A DNA stretch of 64,000 nt, taken from the NCBI GenBank assembly GCA_027922465.2, contig BQMF02000478.1, positions 62,001 to 126,000 of the forward strand, given 5' to 3'. This DNA is from Turritopsis dohrnii (lineage: Eukaryota > Cnidaria > Hydrozoa > Anthoathecata > Oceaniidae). The position numbers and the translations under genes are program-made. The notes under the pieces are model-generated. The model ran no database searches and was not told where the DNA came from. It worked only from the letters and a program-made list of their open reading frames with translations. The stretch's first letter is position 1. Every line of letters starts with the position of its first letter. Shown piece after piece: positions 23,451 to 36,800 of this stretch.

Positions 23451-23994
23451 CTAGTATCTCGCGTAAAAGTTTTTTACGGTTTTTATTTCGAAAACATTGT
23501 GACGAAAACAGGTGACGAAAAATTAAATCACCGAATCTTGAAAAGAGATGGAGCCCATGTTTTAGAGCTCGAAAAACTAATCAAAAAAATGTATGGGATC
23601 GTTAAGCTACGATCAACCGTTGTAGAGATATCGTCGATTAAAGATTTTAATGACGTCATATCCGCAGTACCAAATAAAATTTTGACCCAAATGTTGCGTC
23701 ACCCCATTACCCGTATGGCGGACCCTAAAAAACGTCAGTTATCCCTATTGGTTCTCGAGGTATTTCCCCAAAAACGTCGCGTTCGATTGGGGATGCAATG
23801 CAATGATCCCCCGTGATCATAAAACATCTGACGTCAAATGCCACGTGCTATTATACTAATCGTGAATGTGTCTTGCGTGGTCGAACTGCCGCTATATGAC
23901 CACGATTAAGAAGATTTTGACCATTAAAAAAACAAAAACACAACACTCTCTAAAATAAAAGTGGTATGCACACACGCGGATTAGTATAATAAGA
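23451..23994 (+). repeat. ACTAGTATCTCGCG repeat, copy 1, with open frame
   Basis: About 544 bp from ctagtatctcgcgtaaaag (hairpin CGTAAAAG-TTTTTTACG) to ggattagtataataag. The frame 23499-23816 (about 105 codons) encodes ELEKLIKKMYGIV, EISSIKDFNDV and PKKRQLSLLVLEVFPQKRR. The same frame recurs in the next two copies, each broken by one stop. No known domain is recognised, and it is uncertain that the frame is translated. Confidence 0.65.
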
Positions 23995-24518
23995 CTAGTA
24001 TCTCGCGTAAAAGATTTTTACGACTTTAATTACGAAAAGAATCTGCAGAAATACGACGCGTTCCCGTGTGTGTACCCCGTGACGAAAATTTTAATTACGG
24101 AATCGGGACTGGAAAGGGTACTGATGTTGTAGAGCTCGAAAAACTGATCAAAAAAATGTATGGGATCGTTTCGCTACGACCAACCATGGCAGAGATATCG
24201 TTGATCAAAGATTTTGATGACGTCATAGCCGCAGTACTACATAAAATTTAGGCCCAAATGTTGCGTCACTCCATCACCCGTATCGCGGACCCTGAAAAAC
24301 GTCAGTTATCCCTATTGGTTCTCGAGATATTTCCCCAAAAACGTCGCGTTCGATTGGGGATGCAATGCAATGATTCCCCGTGATGCGATAAAAGAAACTG
24401 ACGTCACGCCGCGTGCTATTATACTAATCGTCAATTATCACTGGTCTAACGAAACAATGACCACGATTAAGAAGATTTTGACCGTAAATTAGAGAAAAAA
24501 TCTACTTATACTTATCAA
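23995..24518 (+). repeat. ACTAGTATCTCGCG repeat, copy 2
   Basis: Same layout as copy 1. The frame from 24066 reads DENFNYGIGTGKG and then ELEKLIKKMYGIVSLRPT, stops at a TAG after HKI (24249), and continues in frame with RQLSLLVLEIFPQKRR. Copy 1 has TTG at this stop position. Confidence 0.65.
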
Positions 24519-25130
24519 TCTACTTATACTAATCCGCGTGCGTGTGTAACACATTTAACTTAGAGAGTGTTGGTTTTTTCTCTAACTAGTATCTCGCGTA
24601 AAAGTTTTTTACGGCTTTAATTTCGAAATGGATGTGCAAAAACCCCGTGACGAAAATTTCAATTACGAAATCGGGACTGGAAAGTGTTCCCATGTTGTAG
24701 AGCTCGAAAAACTGATCAAAAAAGTGTATGGGATCGTTTCGCTACGATCAACCGTTGCAGAGATATCGTCGATCAAAGATTTTAATGACGTCAAATCCGC
24801 AGTACCAAATAAAATTTAGGTCCAAATGTTGCGTCACTCCATCACCCGTGTCACCGACCCTAAAAAACGTCAGTTATCCCTATTGGTTCTCGAGATATTT
24901 CCCCAAAAACGTCGCGTTCGATTGGGGATGCAATGCAATGGTTCCCCGTGATCATAAAAAGATCTGACGTCAAATGCCCCGTGCTATTATACTAATCGTG
25001 AATGTGTCTTGCGTGGTCGAACTGCCGCTATATGACCACGATTAAGAAGATTTTGACCATTAAAAAAACAAAAACAAAACACTCTCTAAGTTAAATGTGT
25101 TGCACACGCACGCGGATTAGTATAAGTAGA
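24519..25130 (+). repeat. ACTAGTATCTCGCG repeat, copy 3, bounded by inverted repeats
   Basis: Its outer ends form about 50 bp of inverted repeat: ctacttatactaatccgcgt (24521 on) against gcacgcggattagtataagt (to 25128), both followed inward by the ACTCTCTAAGTTAAATGTGT region. The core repeat begins at 24586. The shared frame is at 24628-24819 with the same TAG, then continues. These ends give the best clue to the element's real boundaries. Confidence 0.65.
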
Positions 25131-25389
25131 TTGAATCATTTTATTAACAAGACCATATTCTTTTGCACGCCTTACTGTGAACATGAAGTTTATATGTGTA
25201 TGCTACGCACAAATCTTTTGTCATTAGAAATAATGGGGTTTTCGGTTTGTAGCAATAGTTCAAAACTGGCAAATCTTTAAGGGCATTTGAAAATCAGAAA
25301 CGATTTAAAAGGAAATGTAAACGCAATATTCATCTATTTGAATTTCACATAGTATGTGATATTATTATTTCAAGAATTAAGTTAAAAGA

Positions 25390-26125
25390 ATTAAAATTAT
25401 TACGGTAGCAGCGTAAGCGAATACCGTATTAAAACACCCTTGGACTCCTACTACTCCTACTCCTCCGGCCGAAACGGCAGTTTTTAGCCTACGCTTAACA
25501 GTCGATCAGATTTCGTTCAGAAAATCATATGAAATCTCACAAAGGAACGCAGTCTAAAAATATTCGAAGGTTATATCCAGCAAACATTCTAAAATAAATT
25601 TTTCTAATATTTCATCGCTTAATAATACATGAAGAAAGAGATATTTTGGTAGTACGGCTTTAAGTTAAAAGTAGTAAGTAGTTACTTTTACTAAAAATGC
25701 TTAACATTTGGATGTAAGGTACGATTTTATCGTCGGTAGTTCAACCTTAACGAACTTTTTAATTACATCTAAAGTTTGTCAGCTATATCTAAACCGTCAT
25801 TTTGCATTAAATATTTCAAAGATCACAGTTTTTGGGAAGGTTTCTTGAGTCCATGGAATCTTTGTTATTGTTTTTAATTTTTTTCGAAGCAGACGCGTTT
25901 TTTTACACATAAGTTCTTATAATTTTTTTCTTGAAAAAATTCGACTCATGTATGTACATTTCTTTGTCTTGAAAATTATTTGCTGGTGGCGTTTCTTAAT
26001 AAGACCCCATTTACATTCGATAAGACCTCTTTACACTAACTATTTTTTTTATGGCAATTTTTGGTCGTGCTTTCGAAAGTATGCTGCTTGCTGCTACCGT
26101 TTTGCGCCATCTGGCTCTTGTTAGA
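25390..26125. repeat. 0.8-kb dispersed repeat, copy 2 (inverted to 7016-7850)
   Basis: Begins attacggtagcagcgtaagc and taccgtattaaaacaccc with a TACTCCTAC microsatellite. Ends with gctaccgttttgcgccatct. The order of landmarks is the reverse complement of copy 1. Confidence 0.6.
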
Positions 26126-27780
26126 ATTAAAAGTCATTTACTGTTTAACAAAGTATTCAAAACGAAAAATATAATCCATCTAATAACCCACTTGTACGAA
26201 AAGTTTGAAAGGTTTCAACAGTGTGTGACCATGGGCTTATTCAACAGTGTGTGACCATAGGCTTATTCAGTGCCAGTCGATAAAGTGAAGGAGTCCAGCG
26301 CTATGATACTTCTTTTCAGTCTTGTGTTGATTAGGTTCTTTGTACGTTTTTCCGTTCTTTTTTGATTGACTAGACTCTCCCCAACAAAGTTTTACTGAGC
26401 TCGAACTACGCCTCTGTTTGCGATTTGTCAATCAGCCAGATGCATGCTATCGATTAGTCTAGTCCATGAACAACTTTAATTACTTAAACTATTACCGCAG
26501 AAATTTACAATCAATCAATCAATCAGTTCTTGTATAACAAGGAAACGTAATTAATATACACGCTTAGTTCCAGTGTTGATGTGAACTTTCCAATGAAGAA
26601 TTGATTCATAAACTCGAGTCTGTTACATAAACCCTACGCGTGTAAGTCAGTATGTTTAGGTGATAGGAATGAAACATTATACTTTAAGGTTTAAACCTAG
26701 AGAAATGTGCCTGGGTTAGTGAGGGTAAGGTTTGGGCTTAACCTTATTTATTCAAATATTTTTATAAGTGTTTTCATTGTGATATTGTAATGATTGAGTC
26801 CTGTCGCCTAAACATACTCATATAGAAAACAAAACATTATCTGTATGACTTTTGACTTATAAATTTCTGATCGTCGTAAGAACCTCAACGATCGCCACAC
26901 ATCAACTATTACTATTTTACAACTTCGTTTCTATGCTTTCCACCTTTCACAACGACGCGTACGGATAAGGTAAAGGAAACTGGGACCAAGACTATGCATT
27001 ATTTAGGGAAAACATTAACAAAGTAACTTCAAAATATTAAACGGAAAGAATTCACAGAACGCACACGTCCTGGATCCACTCAACGATCTTGTTGATTAGA
27101 AAGTCAAGGTTCAGTGATGAAATTTTCAGTGGCTTGTAACGAGAAATCCGAAAGGTTTTTGAATTTATGAAGGTCTCGAACGCTAAAAACAAAATATTTT
27201 TCGAACTAAAAGAAACATTTTTGGTTCATTAATGCCGGTTATGTGTTTATTTATTTATTTATTACTCGATTATTCGAATATGTGTAAAAACAGTTAACTC
27301 TAGAAAAAAAGTTGGGAGGTCATGGCTCTCCTGATTAAGACATGTTCTATTTTCTCAACGAGTGTTAGGACTGTTCTGTCTCCGACTGTCCCCAATGCAA
27401 GTTCTCGTTTGCTGTAAAAGTCCCAGACAGTTTAACTCATCAACGATGAGAATAGTCTGGCGTTTTTTCTACTTCATTTCTGGAGTAACATCTTCTTTTG
27501 TTGCATAAACGTACAAGGACGTTTAAAACGTATTTCCTCTTCCCACAGTCTTCATGTGTGAACCAACGTAACCTGACAGATGATTGCGAAATAATCCAAT
27601 CATTACTTTTATTTTAATTTTCAATTTTAATCGTTGCTATTTTGTTTTCATATATCGCACGCATAAATCAAAAGAGATCTGATGGTGCTTGCTTACTGAA
27701 GGGATTCGTATCGCCTGGATATCACTGTTGTCGAAATAAAAGTTATAATATCAAAATTAAAACTAATTTTGCATGTAAAC
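26126..27780. other. No gene seen; upstream region of the receptor-like gene
   Basis: Includes a 26-bp tandem duplication at 26215-26268 (acagtgtgtgaccatgggct), a TCAA microsatellite near 26510 and a TTTA tract near 27245. It should contain the promoter of the gene starting at 27781 if that model is right, but no convincing TATA box or initiator could be picked. Confidence 0.4.
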
Positions 27781-27832
27781 ATGTTTTCACTGTATGTCAA
27801 AGCTTTCTTAATTCTGGTGTATTATGTCAAAG
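27781..27832 (+). CDS. Receptor exon 1: signal peptide
   Basis: ATG then FSLYVKAFLILVYYVK, a hydrophobic leader, ending one base into a codon at the donor aaag/gtaggt. Phase 1 matches the next exon. The start context aaacATGt is acceptable. A single short exon, so it rests mainly on the joint phase and position. Confidence 0.5.
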
Positions 27833-30800
27833 GTAGGTTTTCAGTTGTGTTGAACATAGGGAAACAATCGATTGAATGTTTGGTAAAAACTAGAATGTTT
27901 CAGGGTCTTTGTAATAAACAATAGTTGTTTTTTTTCCCTTCATGTGCAGCGTTATCGAAATTGATTTGTCTTAAGTTTACCTAAGTCTTAAGTTTACCTA
28001 AGATAACGCAGTTTTATCAAAATTAAACACGTTTCGAATTCTGAAATGGACAGGAACAACGTCTTGAACAACGAATGCTAATGCATTATTTTACAGACCT
28101 TTCTATAGATGTTCATGTACACGTTTTTTTTATGAAAATAATGTATTTACTTCTGAGGCTGAATGCTCTTACATTTTAACAAACATGCAGACAGAGTATT
28201 TTTATTTCAGTCAATGGTATCAGTACTGCACTTTAAACTTAAGCAAAACCAAATAGCTACAATATTTTCCACACCCAACAAATGCAAAAAGACAATAAAA
28301 TAAAGCTTGGATAATCCTCCCTTCAAAACATTTCGAATGAATATCATATTTTTTATAATATTCTTAATATCATATTTTTTTATATTTTTTTACGGTATTC
28401 CTTTTCAGCTGAGTCGTTTTGTTTTGAGAAAATGTATTCTGAAATATATAAAAAGCACGTAATATCAAAAAGTTGAAAAAAAAAAAAAATAAAAAAAAAA
28501 AATAGAAAAAGCCAAAAAAAGCTTTGAGAATTGGAAAAAGATTATTTCACTGTTCCTCAATATTTTCTGGGTACATTTTTGACGAAATATATTTCACAGG
28601 GAAATATGGGAAGCGAAAACTCTTTCGAAAAAGGTTGATAAATGCGAGAGATAAAATGATTACATGTTTACTTGACCAAATGAATAATCGCAATGTTTAC
28701 ATTTGTCAGATGCGCTCCGCATCAATCTTACGGATAATAAATTTAGAAAAATTTAGTAATACTTGCAGATTTTCATATGAAAGATATTTTCGTTGTTGGA
28801 AATATATTATAAACTGTTCGAGAGCATGTCTGTATGTCTATCAGGTTCCTATATTTATCAAACTGTTCAAAGGATTGATTCTTGTATAACATTTTTCATA
28901 ACAAATGGATTTATTAGAAATACTAGTAATAGAGGTTCGATAACCTAAAAAAAGTTAAAAATGTAAGTAAAGAGGCCAAGAAGTTTTTAAGCTTGATCTA
29001 TCTGTTAACTGTTAAGAATTGTGATGATTATTTTGTGGACCAGCTCTTTACGAAAAAAAGGATTTACAATAAAAATTCTCTGTATATTTGCTAGATTGCA
29101 GATTTTTCCTAGTTGTACCAAGTTTTTGAGTATGTGTGACTAAAAAAAATTAAAATTTGGTACAAGTAAAGCTGCTATTTTGGGAAATTGATATAATTTT
29201 TTTTAAAAAGAACCTGATATTGTACAATAACCCCTAGTAGATTACCAATAAACACCCACACTCAAATAAACGCCCACACTCAAATAAGCAGTGGCTTTGG
29301 TAAAATTATTTTCAAAACGCCCGAATCTCAATAAGGTTCAAAGAACGCTCCATTATTGGAATGGTAAAGAACGCTTTGTCAATTTTTGTTGACTTCATAA
29401 ACACTTACATTCCTTTACAAATAAATGATAAATATAGTATAACCATCCGCCCCCAAAATTTAAGTCTTTATGAAGGCGCCTACTAGAGGGCGCCTAATTG
29501 GTAATTATTTAGCATAGTTATTTTCTTTGTCATATGTTTTAGTCTCAAGGGGACTGCGTATTGAACTAGTGAAAGATTGCAGATCTGACACCGAATTTTC
29601 TGGCAACCCAATCATGGTGTTATCTTGCCTGACAGATTTATCTGAATCACACACCGTCCAATGGAAGATTAACGAAAGAGACTTCGTCACCAACTCTTCT
29701 ATGATTTCTATAAATTCAACAGGATATGTGGAAGCAAGTTGTTCAGTGACTGGTAAAGATGGTACCCTTGCTACGACTACCAGCTTATGTAAGAAAGCCA
29801 TGTTTTGAACAATTACATTTGAGAATGATTAATTAATATCATTTTTTTTACAAGCGTCAGTAAAATTTATTTGAACCCTAACATGCAGTTCTTCCTTCAT
29901 GCCTTCTCGACAATAATCTCAAACATCCCAGTGGGCAAAATCGTCAAAGAGTCACTGCGTGGAAGAGCATTTTCTATGAAATAGTGTGTACATTTCCATA
30001 GAAATGTATTCCTCCGCAGTGATTTTCAACGGATGTCTTTTCTATTCGACCAGACGTCCAAGTTCGGATTCCAATCCGACTTTTTAAAAGTTATGTTGGG
30101 AAACAATATCAAAAAATCTGCTATAACTGTGAAATTTTAAGGAAATACACAGACGCTTTATATTCTGATGAAATTCCTTAAGTCGATTTTAAATCTCACT
30201 ATTCTGATAACTTTATATTGCCAGTGGACTAATTTTGTTGAAAAAACACGGCGAAGGAGTACACTTTTATAGAAACATAAAAACTATTTCAATGAAAATA
30301 CTCTCTTCGTCGCAGTGTCTTTTTTGACGATTTTACCCATTGAGTTGACTGAGAAAACAACAACACTTGTTTGAGAATTTATGATGAAAACAAGACTGAC
30401 CCAGTGGGAAAAATCGTCAAATTGTCACTCCGAAGAAGGGCATTTATATTGAACTTGTGTGTATATTTCTATAGAATGCACTCATTCGCAGTGATTTTTC
30501 AACAAATTCGCCCATAGTGGAAGTCATGTTTATTCCAAATTTTTATAGAAGCACTTTCAACCTTTGATCTATTACTTCTGCTTCGTCACATCCACATGTT
30601 AAGCAACATGATGAGATCGTCTGAGTAGGCGTTTCTTCGCCTCAAAATATGAGCGACATCTATGTATTAAGTATGATGTAGGAGGCCAACCAACTATTAT
30701 GCAATTCCGTTTATTAATGATCAATTTCAATTTTATTATACCTTAAGGCATACCAAATTACCTATGGTTTAAATGAATTTCAAATTCTGTTTTATGAAAT

Positions 30801-33800
30801 TCGAATTTGGAAAGAACTTGTTTTTAGAATTTTTTACTAGAATTTCTGCCAATGTTTAATGTTTGCATCGCGTTGCATTCCAGTAATTTCATAACATCAA
30901 AGTGAACTGTCAATCCAAAAGTATCAATGCCAAACTGTAACACCCTGGGTTGTTCAGTATACCTTGAAAGTATAAGATGAATTCAAAGACGTATTTCTGA
31001 ATATTCATTAACTCCTTCAGTATTTTGTTGAGATAAGAAAGTTCTTAAACTAAAGAAAAGTGAAAAAACGCAGTTGAGGTCCTATCAGCACTTCATACAA
31101 CATTGAGTTCGGAGGAAAAGGTTCTCCCAACTATATTGTGGAGGGTTTGCAGCTAAAAGCCATTAATCTAACTCCCATGTTAAATCCATTAGTTTTTGTT
31201 TTTTTTTGCAGTACATCATACACAACTGTCAACCTAATAAAGCGGATAGTTTAAATGTGATTGGTTAATGAGTTACAATCAGATCACAAGGTTGACAATT
31301 TTGTTGTTATGGCAATGGACACCCATTAATAGCCGTCAATTTTAATTAGTGTCCTTACGTCAAAGATGTTTTTAAATTTTATAATAATCAAGAATTGATA
31401 AACGACGCGCCAAGTCTTACAAGGACTGTAAGTTTTGGGCATACTGAGTAATGTAACATATGTACTTAAAAAAATACATAACAGAACTAAATAAAATGGG
31501 ATAAGCAACTTCTTCACTGTTTCTCACTGAATGACTTGTGAGAATGTGAAGTCGTCGTGTCTCAATCACTTTCTTATCTGAACTCTTTACCCACGTGACT
31601 TCCGTGTAGACTAGTTTGGTTTTGGACTCAGCTAATACACCGACAAATGTAGTAACTCCAACAAATGTAGTAACTCCAATAAATGTAGTAAAACAACGTC
31701 AAAAGTAGTAAACGCCTTGAACGTTGAAATGAGCCATAATTAGGCCAAACACATGAACGTCTTCATCAATTAGCTTTGTAAGGGCTGTCAAGTAGCCATC
31801 GAAATTGTCTACGGAGAAATAATGGGAAACATTTTGAAATTACTTTTTTGTATCTGTTTTTAATGAATACAAGAAATGGAAGAATGAACGCGGTGTTCAC
31901 ATGAGCTCGTAGTGAGATTTCACCAATAGGCTAAAGTAAACACGTTATAAAGTATATAAAACGCCCCATGAACGCCCTTACAATCATGACGATTTCTGAA
32001 GCAGTTGCTGATCAGGCGCTATTTTAACAAAAGCACTTTTATGTGTTCACCAAGTTGCTTTCACACGACAAAGGTTTTTATAAAGTGCTATATAGTACAT
32101 AATTGGAATTTTTGGTAAATTCCGCATTTCATGTTAAGTTTGGACAGTGAAAACGAAAAAAGAAAAACACGGAAGATTGTAAAGGATTTCTTTGCCCAAG
32201 CAAAAAGCCAATTAAGCAATGTGCAAAACTACAATGAAAAAATAACTCTTTTACCCCCCTTAGCTAAGTTTAAAATTGTGAATGAAAATAAAAAGAGATT
32301 GAGGAGATATGGATTGAGGTAGGGAAATATATTCTTGAATATATGTTGTCAACTGCTTTTGCGTATGATATACTTTTGTTTACAATATTATTCCATATTA
32401 TTTCAGTGCTCAACAAGTGTTACAGAGATCATTACAAGAATCTGCAAGCTTGGAACCTGGAAATGAAGGAAGTCAGTCAGTTCTTGTGAATGATTTCCAA
32501 ACCGTAAACACAAAACAGGTTAAAGAGGGAACCGGTTGAAAACCTAGTCGATCATCTAAAAAGTGGTTACGAAAAAAATAAGAACGATAAACAGAAAGTT
32601 AAACTACCTGCTAAAAATCAAAAAGTAAACAAAACAAAATCTGTTGAATATGTTGAAAGATGGACATGGACTGATGAAATGGTGGATAGCTTACTTCACA
32701 TTATCAAAGCGTATAAAGTAGAAAAGTGTTCAAGAGAAAAGACTTTGTTACACCCCTTAATGTAATAGCAATGCTTAAGGCGTGAGTAAGGGAAACTTTC
32801 GTGAAAACTTTGCTTTTTCCCTTACTCACGCCTTGATGGAATAATTAACGCTTAATGTATTAGGAATGCTTAATGTAAAAGGGATTTTAGACAATGCTTA
32901 AATAGTATTTCTGACCCCTTACTGAAAGGCAGTCCTGATGTTTATATTGTACCTGGAAAAGCGTAGCTAGAGTTCAGTAAAATTTGTGGAGGAGAGTTTA
33001 GTCAAGTAGAAAAGAAAAGCGTGCAAGTAACCTAATCGATATTTAAGACTGAAAAGAAATATCGTGCTTCCCACTTGACTCTGGATACGCCTGTGGCCTG
33101 ATTGAACTCCTTCTCACTGGACCCTTTTCCTAACAGTCCTTTCGAGGTTTCTTAAGCTTTGTTCTCGTAACATAGTAACATAGTAACATTTCTACAAAGT
33201 TATACGCTCTTATTGAGGAAATAAGACGAAATAATACACTTAACTTGTAATATCATTTTAGCATATATCTCGTAAAATGTTGATTAGGGAAACAGGAGAA
33301 AACATATCGTAGAAGTTAAATATTTGGATGAATAGACGTAGGAAGGATTCACACACAAAAAAAAATTAGTTGTTCAACTAATCTTTGTTCAAAATAACAG
33401 GAGATGTGTCAGAAAAAACTTACCGACTACAGTGACAACAGAAGATAATGGAGTCAAAATTCTAATATCTACTATTTCTAGTGGAAAAGTAATTAACCAA
33501 TAGTAACAAGTGGTATGATGGCATTACACTACCTATCTTTGACTTTTCTTTTGTTGGTCAAATCAAGTCAAAAATGTTTGATGTGAAGAGTAGCTCCCCT
33601 ACACCATATCGATGACCGTTTTTACAGGGACTGGTTTGCTTATTTTTTTTACCAAGTCGGCAGCTAAATATCAACGCATGACCGGATCCGCAATCAAGTT
33701 ATCATCGGTAATGGCGTGGTTCTGTTGTTAAATCTTGTTGGGCTGACACCTGTCGGATTTGACACCTGTCGGATTTGACACCTGTCGGATTTGGTTTGTA

Positions 33801-36800
33801 GTAGTGTTTCCAGTCGCTTTATCATTTTTTGATCCTTTGTAAGCATTTTCAGGTGTTCCGCATCAGCAGGCATCGTGTTGTTTGTTTGTGACAAAGATTT
33901 CGAATTTCGATCATCATTTATTTTGCACTCTAAACTCCACTGTTACCTGTGAAAATCCAAACGTATTTGTAAATAATTGATTCATCTGTGTTTTATTACC
34001 TTTCCTGTACTTGAAAACTTAATTAACTTGGCACCCATCACTTTGTTAATAACAAAGCAGAACTGTCTTTAAGTAAATGGATAATGTTGCCAGTGATATA
34101 TTCGTAGAGAACCTTGGTCTTCGAGGTAGTACAGTACCGTGGCTATTCTCTTTTCAGGAGTTATTGTATCGTGCCAAATGGACTGCGTATCAGGAGATGT
34201 AATTAGTCCGTGCGTAGTCAATAAGTCATGGCAAGTCAATCTGATAATGTTGTAGTTAATAGTAGTGTTGGTTGTAGTATTAGCATCCCAGTGGACAAAA
34301 TCGTCAAAAAGCCAATGCGACGAAGAGTATTTTTATTAAATTTGTGTGTATATTTCCTTGGAAATGCACTCCTTCGTAGAGAATTTTAACAAATGTGCCG
34401 CTGGGAGTAGTCCAAGAGTGTTTTAATACGTTATTAGCTTTTGCTGCAACCGTATTAATGGAAAACTATAGTATAGTATTATATGAGAAAACGGATATTT
34501 AAACAAAATAACTACAGGTGAAATCCAAAACACTTTAGGAAATTTAATACGATACGCCATTTTTAATTTGATGAATTGTATCTTCAATCCAGCCTTACAT
34601 ATTTCACTACGGACGAGATTTCGCTACGGGATCATTTAAAGATAAGTACGTTTCACTACGGTCTGAAGATTGTGATATCTCACTACGGTCTGAAGATTGT
34701 GATATCTCACTACGGGCACTAACAGCGCTTAAAATTTTTGTAAAAACAAGCTTACGGTTGGACGAAATAAAATACATGGAGAAAGGGTGCCAACATTTTT
34801 TTTCCCAAAATAGAATTTTTTAAGATTTTGAAAATTATTACGTCACACGCTTAAAATATTTTTTCGGCTCTCGTATGTATAGTCTTTTGTTCTGATATTT
34901 CCTTTTCTTCTAACTTCGTGGATGTTAAGGCTACTTTATTTCTTATTGAAAAACATTAAAATACATTCTCTCTTATAGATCACTGTGTAAGGCACGCATG
35001 GTGTGAAACACAGTGCAGCACCATACCTGTCTTTCCGAAGCCCTGCCGAAGTTTTTATAACAAGACCACGGGTATACGAACTGACATTCAATTTACAAAC
35101 GACTGCGAAGCAGATAATTTTCTTTGCAGCAAAAGGGATAACTTAGTTCATCTTGGAAGCTGCTCTGCATGTCGAACACGAACCGGTTTAGGTTTTAGGA
35201 GCTGTAACATCAACCAAACTTGTGTTGCTACGCCAAATTTCACTTATCAGTGTGTATGTAACGCTGGTGATTATTTCCATGGAGACAGCTGCAGCATTCT
35301 CATCAGTAAGTGGTATTTTTATTCTTCGTGTTGTTTTTAAGGGAAATGGAGTGAGATAAAAGACTGAATAAGCCTCTCTAGATATTTCGATGAAGATGTA
35401 TTTTGACCTCGTTATAAAGCCTTAATTTCTTTAATTATCCCACTGGGGACCTGGGGCTAAGTAATAAAGGGATGACATAACATAGGAACGATGCGATACT
35501 TGAGAATAAGCATTAACGTGATACTTAAACATAAATTTGCTGACCTGATATTTAATTCAAAAGACCTATGCTTATGACGTAATTGTAAAATCATCGGTCG
35601 AAAATACGCCCAAGCGGTTATTCATGGGACAGTTAACGAAAGCCTTAGAAGATATTGTGTTTACCTCCCTGAAAAACACTGACCAATCAGTTTGTGTTTT
35701 TTTTGCGCCTTCTCGAGTTAACGCCCACTCAATTTTAATTGTTAAATTGGATGAACTTTCAAAATAAAAGGGGCGCATTTAATCAAAAATCCTTTTATTA
35801 GTCACCTTAGAAAATAGCGCCATTTCGTTAAGCCAATAAATTTTTTTTTTGAAGAGAGATATTATATATATTTCGCAGACCACCGTTCACTGCGTTGCAT
35901 CATTTTACAAATGAATTCTTCCCAATCACAATTACATATCTTCATTGCAGCAATTGACATTCGGATTTTACACGTGTGACGTTTTTGAAACGATGCTGAT
36001 GTCTTCTGTCATGTTTACATTGTTTTGATTCCAAGGTGATCTGGAACCTCAGAGACACACCAGACTTGATTTTAAAAGAGCGAAGGATATCTTTGTTCGT
36101 ATCCAATTCGTGACGATTGATGCATGCTCCTTCCTTTTATCAGCAACCATCTCAGAAAGTCGCTTGTAAAACGTTTTACACTCTCGACCCATTCCTCCTT
36201 GAATAGTGAAAACCAACGGAGTAAAGTTACCATGTTCGATATTTAGTATTCGTTCATTATATGCTGATTTCTTCTCCTTTTCGTTCTTTTCGTAACATTT
36301 TTGCAGACTTTGGGTTGAATACCTCGAAGCGTTTGGGTCAATGACCCTTACATCAAAGAATGCTCTTTGGCCTTTTACCCAAAAATGTCTTGCACTAATA
36401 TCAAGTCGAACTTCGTCGCCACTTTTTGCAGATGGAGTGATCATTACTTCGCCAGTTAATTTCGTTAACATAGGTTCAACTTCAACATCTTTACACGTTT
36501 CTGACAGTAGAGACGCTGTTAAATCTCTAATATCATTATGTCTCATTGCGATGAAACCTCCTTTTTTGCAACTCATACAGTGTTGGATGTCAAATTTCTT
36601 GCCACAAGTGCACATCGTTGGAAGATTTGGAATATTCCACCCATATCGCAATCTTATTGCATCCCAAAACTGTTGCTTGTTAAGATCGAAACCAAATTTT
36701 GGGTTGGGTAATACATTTAACCAGCTGGATGCTCCTTTCTCACTGTTCACTTCTAGTAGTCTTTTCTGCGAAGTATTCATTTGTTGTTTAAGATTTTCTA

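Noticed and set aside
28524..28889. 121-codon plus-strand frame in receptor intron 1
   Set aside because: Starts at a non-ATG codon after an A-rich tract, has no domain, and no splice phases fit the neighbours. Possibly chance in AT-rich DNA.
35572..35778. 68-codon minus-strand frame beside the LINE 3' end
   Set aside because: No domain, overlaps probable intron sequence and ends without context.
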